Assembly: GCA_022425845.1 (NCBI GenBank)
Contig: JAKMEU010000382.1
Location: forward strand, 1-11,044
Direction of reading: 5' to 3'
DNA from: Luminiphilus sp.
GTDB taxonomy: Bacteria > Pseudomonadota > Gammaproteobacteria > Pseudomonadales > Halieaceae
DNA length: 11,044 nt
Positions 4,752 through 11,044 of this stretch are shown here, piece by piece. A program made the translations under genes and the position numbers. Position 1 is the stretch's first letter. Each line of letters opens with the position of its first letter. The notes beneath the pieces are model-generated. The model did not search any database. It worked only from the letters and a program-made list of their open reading frames with translations, and had not been told where the DNA came from.

Positions 4752-6026
4752 GTGACTGACATGGTCTCCCCTTCCCAATGGCCCAAGCGCTTCAACGTCA
4801 TCGGCCTGTCTTTTCTGGCTGTTTTTATTTGCTACATCGACCGGGTCAATATTTCTGTGGCCATCATTCCCATGGCCGAGGACCTGGGTTGGGGGATGCA
4901 GCAACAAGGTACGGTGCTGTCCTCATTTTTTGTCGGTTACGTACTCCTGCAGGTTATCGGGGGGCGGCTGGCTGACCGGTATGGCGGCAAGGCCGTGCTG
5001 GGACTGGGAGTTGTCCTCTGGTCATTTTTTACCATGCTGACCCCACCCGCGGCAGCACTGGGCTTCACCCTGTTAATCCTCACCCGAATTGCAATGGGCA
5101 TGGGTGAAGCCGTTACTTTCCCGGCGATCTACAGCACCTTTTCCAAATGGGTACCACTCTCAGAGCGCTCCCGCGCCGTGGGCTTCATCAACAGTGCCAT
5201 CCCATTGGGTACCGTCTTTGCACTGCTCGTCACACCCATCGTGGTTCAACATTGGGGCTGGCCCTGGGCGTTTTATTCCTTTGGCGCCGTTGGCATCGTC
5301 TGGTTCGTGTTCTGGCAATTTATGGTCAGCTCAAGCCCGCAGCAGCACCCGGGCATACGCCGGGAGGAGCTCGATTACATTGAGCTGAGCGGCTGCGCCA
5401 GCGAGACTGAGGCCAACGTCCCCTGGTACCGGTTTCTGAAGTCCCTACCCGTCTGGGCCATCATCGTCGCGCACTTCTGCAACAATTGGTCGCTGTTTGT
5501 GCTTCTGTCCTGGATGCCAACCTACATTAATAAAGGGCTGGGGGTTGATTACGCGTCAGTGGGGCTACTGGCCATTATTCCCTCCATCGGCGCCGTATTT
5601 TTCCTCAACATCGCAGGCAGTCTTGCAGACCGACTCATCAAAGGCGGCATGCCCTTACGCTCTGTTCGTAAACTCATGCAGACGATTGGCTTTGGCGGGC
5701 TCACGGGCTCTCTGCTTCTTGTGGGGCATCTCGACACCGTATGGATGGCGATCACCACCATGACCGTGGGGTCGGCCCTGGGTGCCTTTGTCACCGGCGG
5801 GTTTGCCGTCAATCACATGGATATCGCCCCAAGGCACGCGGGCACTCTGATGGGCATCACCAATACTGCAGGCGCTATTCCGGGCATCATTGGCGTGTTC
5901 GTAACGGGCCTCATCCTGGAATTGACAGGGTCATGGGTGCTCGTATTCTCGGTGGCAGGCGGCGTCACCTTTATCGGCCTGGCTTTCTATCTTTTATTCG
6001 CCAGCAGCGAGAAACTGTTTGACTAG
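4752..6026 (+). CDS. MFS transporter, anion:cation symporter-type
   Basis: The product has 424 residues and about 12 hydrophobic segments. DRVNISVAIIPMAEDLGW near residues 30-47 and the loop motif GGRLADRYGGK at 70-80 are typical of the anion:cation symporter family of the major facilitator superfamily (the phthalate, hexuronate, sialate and SLC17-like group). TRIAMGMGEAVTFPAIYSTF at 111-130 also fits. Such proteins move organic anions across the inner membrane with H+ or Na+; the substrate here cannot be named. The start is uncertain: GTG at 4752 follows GGTGGTG at a long spacing, while ATG at 4761 has a poorer site. A weak promoter reading, TTGAGA at 4696 with TAGGCT at 4718, lies in the gap after folD. 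The gene is convergent with cysS, with 25 bases between stops and no terminator hairpin. Confidence 0.88.
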   Translation: MTDMVSPSQWPKRFNVIGLSFLAVFICYIDRVNISVAIIPMAEDLGWGMQQQGTVLSSFFVGYVLLQVIGGRLADRYGGKAVLGLGVVLWSFFTMLTPPAAALGFTLLILTRIAMGMGEAVTFPAIYSTFSKWVPLSERSRAVGFINSAIPLGTVFALLVTPIVVQHWGWPWAFYSFGAVGIVWFVFWQFMVSSSPQQHPGIRREELDYIELSGCASETEANVPWYRFLKSLPVWAIIVAHFCNNWSLFVLLSWMPTYINKGLGVDYASVGLLAIIPSIGAVFFLNIAGSLADRLIKGGMPLRSVRKLMQTIGFGGLTGSLLLVGHLDTVWMAITTMTVGSALGAFVTGGFAVNHMDIAPRHAGTLMGITNTAGAIPGIIGVFVTGLILELTGSWVLVFSVAGGVTFIGLAFYLLFASSEKLFD

Positions 6027-6051
6027 TGGTGGCTCTGCACGGGCGCCTGGG

Positions 6052-7428
6052 TCATACCCGCTTCCAGATTGTCCCCCCGGGGCCATCCTCCAACTCAATG
6101 CCCGCGGCCTGCAATTCGTCACGAATCGCATCCGCCGCGACAAAATCTTTGCGCTCCCTCGCGGCCAGACGGTCGGCCAGCCGCTGTTCGATAAGCGCCG
6201 GCGTCAGCTCCCCCGCGTCGGCGACTGCGGTAAACCACGCATCCGGGTCGACCTCAAGCAGACCCAGGATCCGGGCAGATGCCAACAGATAACCCTTGCA
6301 CGACGGCGCCTCGTCTTTGCCCGCTTTATTCAGGGCTTTGCTGGCTGCATGCAAGGCGGCAATCGCTTTTGGCGTGTTGAGATCATCAAGCAAGGCTCCG
6401 AAGGCCTCAGTCGCTTCGGGCTCCACACGCTCCGGCTCAACGGATGCCGTATTGCGCAGCGCCTGATAAAACCCATTCAACGCGGTCCTGGCTGCCTCCA
6501 GCAATTCGCCCGAAAAATTCAGCGGCGAGCGATAGTGCGTGGACAGCAGGGCGAACCGGAGCACTTCGCCGTGGTAGTTCTGCAGTAACTCCCTGACGGT
6601 TCGCACATTACCCAGGGACTTGGACATTTTTTCTCCGTCCATATCGACGTAGGCGTTATGCATCCAGTAACGCACAAAATCGCCCCCGTACCCACAGCAG
6701 CTTTGTGCCCGCTCATTTTCGTGGTGCGGGAAAATCAAGTCCCGGCCCCCACCATGGATATCAATACCGTCGCCAAGGTGCGCCCTGATCATGGCGGAGC
6801 ACTCCAGATGCCACCCGGGTCGCCCCCAACCCCAGGGGCTTTCCCACCCCGGGTCCTCACCGAGGGAGGGTTTCCACAGCACGAAATCACCCGGGTTACG
6901 CTTGTAGTCAGCCACCTCAACGCGGGCGCCGGCCAGCATATCTTCAAGGTTTCTCCCACTGAGCGCGCCATAGCTTGCCATTGAGGTCACGTCGAACAAC
7001 ACGTGCCCTTCGGCCGCGTAGGCGTTCTCGCTCGCCACAAGACGACTGATCAACTGCTGCATGGCCTCAATATTCTCGGTAGCACGGGGCTCAAGGCTGG
7101 GCGGCAGGGTGTTCAATTGCGCCATGTCCTCGCGGTACTTGTCCGTGAACTCTTCGGTAATCGCGTCGATGGCGACGCCGCGTTCCCGGGCGCTCGCGAT
7201 GATCTTGTCATCGATATCCGTGATATTGCGAGCGTAAATCACCTCGGGATACAGCGAGCGTAAAACCCGGTACAACATATCGAAGACCACGACCGGGCGC
7301 GCATTACCAATATGCGCCAGGTTGTATACCGTAGGCCCACACACATAGAGGGTGATGCGCTGGGGGTCCCGGGGCTCAAACAACTCCTTAGCACCTGATA
7401 GCGTATTGGTTAAGCGCAATTCAGGCAT
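6052..7428 (-). CDS. cysS: Cysteinyl-tRNA synthetase CysS
   Basis: A class I synthetase that charges tRNA-Cys in the cytoplasm. The ATG at 7428 gives 458 aa (E. coli 461). The longer frame from 7458 lies inside glnS, and MPELRLTNTLSG is the normal family start. The zinc ligands are visible as C30 (YVCGPTVYN), C210 (ECSAM), H235 and E239 (FPHHENERAQ). The HIGH-type motif is HIGN (39-42) and KMSKS is at 267-271. The C-terminal part carries the DALR-like and anticodon-binding region. The start codon overlaps the glnS stop by eight bases, and GGAGCG just upstream, inside glnS, serves as Shine-Dalgarno. Co-transcription and translational coupling with glnS are therefore very likely. It ends convergent to the MFS gene. 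Confidence 0.97.
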   Translation of the reverse strand: MPELRLTNTLSGAKELFEPRDPQRITLYVCGPTVYNLAHIGNARPVVVFDMLYRVLRSLYPEVIYARNITDIDDKIIASARERGVAIDAITEEFTDKYREDMAQLNTLPPSLEPRATENIEAMQQLISRLVASENAYAAEGHVLFDVTSMASYGALSGRNLEDMLAGARVEVADYKRNPGDFVLWKPSLGEDPGWESPWGWGRPGWHLECSAMIRAHLGDGIDIHGGGRDLIFPHHENERAQSCCGYGGDFVRYWMHNAYVDMDGEKMSKSLGNVRTVRELLQNYHGEVLRFALLSTHYRSPLNFSGELLEAARTALNGFYQALRNTASVEPERVEPEATEAFGALLDDLNTPKAIAALHAASKALNKAGKDEAPSCKGYLLASARILGLLEVDPDAWFTAVADAGELTPALIEQRLADRLAARERKDFVAADAIRDELQAAGIELEDGPGGTIWKRV

Positions 7429-9079
7429 TAACAGCGCTCCAGGTATCCCTGAGCCCAATGGTCATGTTGAACACGGGCTTGCCCCCCGAATGGTCGAAAC
7501 GGTCGGCAATAAAATAGCCCTCGCGTTCAAACTGGAACACCTGCTCCGGCTGGGCGTGGGCAAGGGACGGTTCAAGTACCGCGGTGTCGATGACACGCAG
7601 CGAATCGGGGTTGAGCACCGCAAGGACATCATCGCTTTTGCCCGGGTTCGGGTCACTGAATAAGCGGTCGTAGCGCCGCACCTCGGCAGGCACCCCCGAG
7701 GATGCCGATACCCAATGAATCACGCCTTTGGCCTTGATGCCGTCCGCGGGATCTTCCCCAAGGGTTCCCTCAATGATTCGGGCATAGACCCTAACCACCT
7801 CACCGGATGCATTGTGATCACAGCGCTCGGCTTCAATCACGTAGGCACCGCGCAGACGCACGCGCTTGCCAATGACCAGGCGCTTGTACTTTTTGTTTGC
7901 CTCTTCCCGAAAGTCATCTGCGTCAATCAACAGCTCGGGCGTCAGGGGGACCTCCCGCGTTCCCATTGCTTCGTTACCGGGGTGGTTCGCAACGCTCAGC
8001 GTCTCGGGCTGTGAAAGATTAGTGAGGGTTAAGGCCAGGGGATTCAGCACCGCCATGGCACGCGGTGCCGATTCATTCAGATGGTTGCGCACCGAGCTCT
8101 CCAGCATGGCAACGTCAACAACGCTGTCCGAGCGCGATGTCCCCACCTCTTCACAAAAGTGGCGTATCGCCGCTGGCGGATAACCCCGGCGACGCAAACC
8201 AGCAAGGGTGGGCATCCTTGGATCATCCCAACCCGATACCGCTCCGGAATCCACCAATTGCTTGAGCTTGCGCTTGCTGGTGACGGTGTAGCTGGTATTC
8301 AGCCTGGCGAATTCAATCTGTCGAGGACGACTGGGCACAGGCAGGTGCTCAATAAACCAGTCGTAAAGCGGGCGATGATCCTCGAATTCCAAGGTACAAA
8401 TAGAGTGCGTTACACCTTCAATCGCATCTTCCTGGCCATGGGCGTAGTCATAAGTCGGGTAAATAGGCCAGTCACCACCGGTCTGGTGATGGTGTGCGTT
8501 CCGGATGCGGTAGAGAATGGGATCCCGCAAATTAATGTTAGGGGACGCCATGTCAATTTTCGCTCGCAGCACCCGGCTGCCCTCCGGGAATTCACCCGCA
8601 CGCATCCCGGTAAATAATTGGCGATTTTCCTCCGGCGAGCGGGTTCGGTAGGGGCTGTCCCTCCCCGCTTCTGTCAAGCTGCCGCGGTACTCCCTGGCCT
8701 CTTCTGCCGAAAGGTCGCAGACGTAGGCAAGGCCATGGTCTATCAGGTGGAGCGCCCAATCATAAAGTTGCTGGAAATAGCTCGAGGCAAATCGAACCTC
8801 ACCATGCCATTCATAACCCAGCCAACGCACATCATCCTGAATAGCCTCAATAAAGACCTGGCTCTCCTTCTCCGGGTTGGTGTCGTCAAACCGTAAATGA
8901 CAGCGACCTCCAAATTGTTTCGCCAATTCGAAGTTGACCGTAATGGATTTCGCATGACCCAAATGCAGGTAGCCGTTGGGCTCGGGCGGAAATCGGGTCA
9001 CCAGCTGCCCCATAACCTGCCCATCGAGATCGGCCTGAATTTGCGTCTTTAGAAAATTGCTTCGGCTTTCGGTACTCAT
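7421..9079 (-). CDS. glnS: Glutaminyl-tRNA synthetase GlnS
   Basis: A class Ic synthetase that attaches glutamine to tRNA-Gln. The ATG at 9079 gives 552 aa (E. coli 554) and has AGGGG six bases upstream. The frame is open 13 codons further, but without a site for initiation. The ATP-binding HIGH motif is HLGH (39-42) in FPPEPNGYLHLGHAKS. LEFEDHRPLYDW (230-241) is the conserved active-site segment. The KMSKS equivalent reads VTSKR (266-270), where E. coli has VMSKR, so the methionine is replaced by threonine. It is the first gene of the glnS-cysS operon and is divergent from ppiB. An extended -10 element lies just upstream. Confidence 0.97.
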   Translation of the reverse strand: MSTESRSNFLKTQIQADLDGQVMGQLVTRFPPEPNGYLHLGHAKSITVNFELAKQFGGRCHLRFDDTNPEKESQVFIEAIQDDVRWLGYEWHGEVRFASSYFQQLYDWALHLIDHGLAYVCDLSAEEAREYRGSLTEAGRDSPYRTRSPEENRQLFTGMRAGEFPEGSRVLRAKIDMASPNINLRDPILYRIRNAHHHQTGGDWPIYPTYDYAHGQEDAIEGVTHSICTLEFEDHRPLYDWFIEHLPVPSRPRQIEFARLNTSYTVTSKRKLKQLVDSGAVSGWDDPRMPTLAGLRRRGYPPAAIRHFCEEVGTSRSDSVVDVAMLESSVRNHLNESAPRAMAVLNPLALTLTNLSQPETLSVANHPGNEAMGTREVPLTPELLIDADDFREEANKKYKRLVIGKRVRLRGAYVIEAERCDHNASGEVVRVYARIIEGTLGEDPADGIKAKGVIHWVSASSGVPAEVRRYDRLFSDPNPGKSDDVLAVLNPDSLRVIDTAVLEPSLAHAQPEQVFQFEREGYFIADRFDHSGGKPVFNMTIGLRDTWSAVNA

Positions 9080-9103
9080 GAACTGCCCCTGAATCGAGGG
9101 CGC

Positions 9104-9112
9104 ATGATAGCA
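9104..9112 (-). promoter_or_regulatory. glnS: Extended -10 element for glnS-cysS
   Basis: On the minus strand TGC-TATCAT (9112-9104) matches the TGn extended -10 form. No good -35 lies 16-18 bases further upstream, consistent with an extended -10 promoter. Start of transcription would fall near 9097, leaving a leader of about 18 bases with the AGGGG Shine-Dalgarno. Confidence 0.5.
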
Positions 9113-9140
9113 AGGCATCGGGCCTGCCGCAGGACGTTAA

Positions 9141-9156
9141 CAGCGTTTAAAGACCT
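9141..9156. repeat. 16-bp direct repeat, copy 1, in the glnS-ppiB intergenic region
   Basis: CAGCGTTTAAAGACCT matches CAGCCTTTAAACACCT at 9237-9252 in 14 of 16 bases, same orientation, 96 bp apart. Both centre on the palindrome TTTAAA. They flank the candidate ppiB promoter at 9160-9188. A regulator binding to two sites is possible; no family is recognised. Confidence 0.45.
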
Positions 9157-9159
9157 AAT

Positions 9160-9188
9160 TTGGTTGGCAATATGACACCCGCTACACT
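9160..9188 (+). promoter_or_regulatory. ppiB: Probable ppiB-lpxH promoter
   Basis: TTGGTT (9160-9165), 17 bases, TACACT (9183-9188). The expected start near 9195 gives a leader of about 70 bases. The leader contains a small hairpin, CACCAT (9200-9205), CGC, ATGGTG (9209-9214), and copy 2 of the 16-bp repeat just before the Shine-Dalgarno. Confidence 0.5.
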
Positions 9189-9236
9189 TCGTCGCGAATC
9201 ACCATCGCATGGTGGGTGTAAACCGTGTAGCATGCG

Positions 9237-9252
9237 CAGCCTTTAAACACCT
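9237..9252. repeat. 16-bp direct repeat, copy 2, upstream of ppiB
   Basis: CAGCCTTTAAACACCT, partner of 9141-9156 (14 of 16 identical). It ends about 15 bases before the ppiB start codon and so would lie in the untranslated leader if the 9160-9188 promoter is used. Confidence 0.45.
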
Positions 9253-9266
9253 CGGTTGGAGACAAC

Positions 9267-9776
9267 ATGACCCAGACTGTCGTCGAAATTAAAACCACCT
9301 TTGGTGCCATTAAGCTTGAGCTTGATGGCGAAAAAGCGCCAAAGACCGTTGAGAACTTCCTGCGCTACGCCAGCGAGGGCTTTTATGACGGCACCATCTT
9401 CCACCGGGTTATCGATAACTTCATGATCCAGGGCGGCGGCTTTGATGCTGAAATGGAGCAAAAAGCCACGGGCGAAGCCATTGAAAATGAAGCCGATAAC
9501 GGTCTTAAGAATGACCGCGGCACCATTGCCATGGCCCGCACCATGGACCCTCACTCCGCTACAGCGCAATTTTTCATTAACGTCAAAGACAACGACTTTC
9601 TGAACCACAGTGGCAAAAACATGCAGGGCTGGGGTTACGCGGTTTTTGGGCGAATGGTTGAAGGGGAAGAAGTACTCGACAAAATTCGCGCTGTGGAGAC
9701 CGGTAACAAGGGTGGTCACCAAGACGTTCCGAAGGACAGCGTGGTGATTGAAGCCATTGCAGTCGTCGATCCCTGA
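9267..9776 (+). CDS. ppiB: Cytoplasmic cyclophilin-type peptidyl-prolyl cis-trans isomerase B
   Basis: The product has 169 aa, close to E. coli PpiB (164), and no signal peptide, so it should act in the cytoplasm on Xaa-Pro bonds during protein folding. The start ATG at 9267 has TTGGAGA upstream. Core cyclophilin motifs are TIFHRVIDNFMIQGGGF around residues 43-59, including the catalytic R47 with F52 and Q55. TIAMARTMDPHSATAQFFIN and DNDFLN follow, and the bacterial GWGYAVFGRMVEG and HQDVPKDSV segments match PpiB closely. It is divergent from glnS, as in Pseudomonas to my recollection, and only three bases separate it from lpxH, so the two are probably one transcript. Confidence 0.96.
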   Translation: MTQTVVEIKTTFGAIKLELDGEKAPKTVENFLRYASEGFYDGTIFHRVIDNFMIQGGGFDAEMEQKATGEAIENEADNGLKNDRGTIAMARTMDPHSATAQFFINVKDNDFLNHSGKNMQGWGYAVFGRMVEGEEVLDKIRAVETGNKGGHQDVPKDSVVIEAIAVVDP

Positions 9777-9779
9777 TCG

Positions 9780-10496
9780 ATGGGCGCGACGCTGTTCATC
9801 AGCGACCTGCACCTCAGCGACAACACGCCCGAGATAGAGGCGGGACTCTACGCTTTCCTGGAGAGGGAAAGCGACATGACACGACTGTTCATCCTGGGCG
9901 ATTTTTTCGAGTACTGGGTCGGTGACGACGACGATACCCCCCTCAGTCGACGGGTAATCCAACAGCTGCGTTCCGTCAGTGACCGGGGGGTCAGCCTGTT
10001 TCTGGTCCGAGGCAATCGTGACCTGATTTTGGGCCCCGATTTTGCCGGGCAAATAGGCGCCACCCTGCTCAGTGATACCACAGTGATCGACCTCGATGGC
10101 GTGCCAACACTGGTGCTGCACGGCGATACGCTCTGCACCGACGATGTCGAATACCAAAAAATGCGAGCCGTGCTTCATGACCCTGCCTGGCAGGCCGAAA
10201 TGCTGCAACGCCCGCTGGAAGAACGTCGTGAGTTTGCCAGGGGTTTGCGCAACGCAAGCCAGGAAAAGGCAGACAAAGACCCGGCGAACATTATTGACGT
10301 CAATGCCGACGCCGTATCTGAGGCTTTTTCCGTACATGGCGTTGAGCATATGATCCATGGGCATACCCATCGGCCCCAGACCCATTCGACGTCCGAAGGG
10401 GAACGCATTGTGCTTGGCGACTGGTCCGCCACTGAGGGCTGGTGTGTGCGCTCAGAGAACGGGCGTCGCACATTGGAACAATTCAGCTACTCGTAG
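9780..10496 (+). CDS. lpxH: UDP-2,3-diacylglucosamine diphosphatase LpxH
   Basis: LpxH hydrolyses UDP-2,3-diacylglucosamine to lipid X and UMP, the fourth step of lipid A synthesis, at the cytoplasmic face of the inner membrane. The product has 238 aa (E. coli 240). It is a metallophosphoesterase with all the metal ligands in place: D9 and H11 (SDLHLSD), D41 (LGDFFEYWVGDD), N79 (GNRD), H114 (LHGD), H193, H195 and H197 (HGHTHRP). The start ATG at 9780 lies three bases after the ppiB stop. No strong Shine-Dalgarno is seen, which suggests coupling to ppiB translation. Its stop is three bases from that of the convergent miaE with no terminator between. Presence of lpxH supports a Gram-negative, gammaproteobacterial host. 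Confidence 0.96.
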   Translation: MGATLFISDLHLSDNTPEIEAGLYAFLERESDMTRLFILGDFFEYWVGDDDDTPLSRRVIQQLRSVSDRGVSLFLVRGNRDLILGPDFAGQIGATLLSDTTVIDLDGVPTLVLHGDTLCTDDVEYQKMRAVLHDPAWQAEMLQRPLEERREFARGLRNASQEKADKDPANIIDVNADAVSEAFSVHGVEHMIHGHTHRPQTHSTSEGERIVLGDWSATEGWCVRSENGRRTLEQFSYS

Positions 10497-10499
10497 CCG

Positions 10500-11044
10500 T
10501 CAAGCGACGGCGGGGATGCCGCTGTGAAAGCGCATCTCCTCATCCGTCCCCTCAATCAACTGCTGCTCCAGGGCTTTGAACACGATTAAACGCTCGGCGA
10601 TCTCTCCCCTTTCGGCCACCGATTCCGCCAGGGCAAGGTAATCCCTGAATTGACGTGACTCGCTTTTGAGGAGTGACAGGTAAAACTCAGATAATTCGCT
10701 ATCCAAATGTGGGGCCAGCGCAGCAAATCGCTCGCAGGAACGGGCCTCGATGAGCGCACCCAGCAGCAGGGTGTCCACCAGGCGACCGGGGTCGCGCTTC
10801 CTGACCAGACCGTGGAGGCCCCCTGCATAGCGGGAGGCGGTTACCGTCTCATAGGCGATGCCGCGCTTACCCATGAGACCAAGCACCTGCTCAAAATGAC
10901 GCAACTCCTCCCGGGCAAGCCGCGACATCTTGTTCATCAGGGTGGAGTTGTCCGTGTGTCTGTGCAGCAGAGCCATGGCGGTAGCGGCTGCCTTTTTTTC
11001 ACAATTAGCGTGGTCAATCAGCAGGGTCGCCTGGTCTGCCAGGG
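10500..11044 (-). CDS. miaE: tRNA-(ms2io6A)-hydroxylase MiaE, N-terminus beyond the window
   Basis: MiaE is a di-iron monooxygenase that hydroxylates the isopentenyl group of 2-methylthio-N6-isopentenyladenosine at position 37 of tRNAs. The minus-strand frame stays open to the window edge. The ATG at 10976 is internal, because LLIDHANCEKKAAATAM reads through it and matches the family. The ferritin-like ligand pattern is E, ExxH, E, ExxH. The first three are present: E in NCEKK (codon 11000-10998), E and H in EELRHF, and E in IEARSCERF. The fourth motif reads SESRQF where the family usually has SEARHF or SEARHY, so the last histidine is a glutamine (codon 10652-10650). Length and all else look intact. 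Whether the enzyme is active is open. Confidence 0.93.
   Translation of the reverse strand, partial: LADQATLLIDHANCEKKAAATAMALLHRHTDNSTLMNKMSRLAREELRHFEQVLGLMGKRGIAYETVTASRYAGGLHGLVRKRDPGRLVDTLLLGALIEARSCERFAALAPHLDSELSEFYLSLLKSESRQFRDYLALAESVAERGEIAERLIVFKALEQQLIEGTDEEMRFHSGIPAVA

Noticed and set aside
9243..10385. 380-codon minus-strand ORF
   Set aside because: It lies antisense to ppiB and lpxH, both of which have full family motifs; composition is that of a reverse-strand shadow.

Overview
The window looks like chromosome of a marine gammaproteobacterium. The evidence is closest resemblance by eye to gammaproteobacterial FolD, CysS, GlnS, PpiB, LpxH and MiaE, together with gene order. 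As I recall from Pseudomonas, the set tRNA cluster, folD, cysS, glnS, ppiB and lpxH is contiguous. The same set is present here, with an extra transporter between folD and cysS. A Halieaceae/Cellvibrionales-type host is my guess; no marker here proves it.

Left edge (1-270): the C-terminal end of a leucine/glutamate-type amino-acid dehydrogenase. Its stop codon abuts a 36-bp sequence (33/36 identical) that repeats the 3' end of the tRNA-His gene lying exactly 3,200 bp to the right. The segment between the repeats (about 271-3470) has the layout of a small tRNA-anchored genomic island. It carries only two complete genes, both on the minus strand: a secreted CotH-type kinase-like protein with a C-terminal Ig-like domain, and an unrecognised three-helix membrane protein. 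There is no integrase. A 53-bp two-block repeat (39/53 identical) lies upstream of each gene, and each copy contains the palindrome TGTA-N2-TACA. Further inverted and tandem repeats crowd the non-coding DNA, including a hairpin that would bury the Shine-Dalgarno of the membrane protein gene. This is the most unusual part of the window.

Core region (3476-11044): tRNA-Pro(TGG) and tRNA-His(GTG) are transcribed leftward from a recognisable promoter. Diverging from them is folD, followed by an anion:cation-symporter-type MFS transporter. Convergent to these is a glnS-cysS operon (8-nt overlap). Divergent from glnS is a ppiB-lpxH pair (3-nt gap). The window ends inside miaE, on the minus strand and convergent with lpxH.

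The core genes are mostly housekeeping: one-carbon metabolism, two aminoacyl-tRNA synthetases, tRNAs and a tRNA hydroxylase, a cytoplasmic peptidyl-prolyl isomerase and lipid A synthesis. Oddities within them are a His-to-Gln change at a predicted di-iron ligand of MiaE and a FolD whose active-site motifs differ from the E. coli type.
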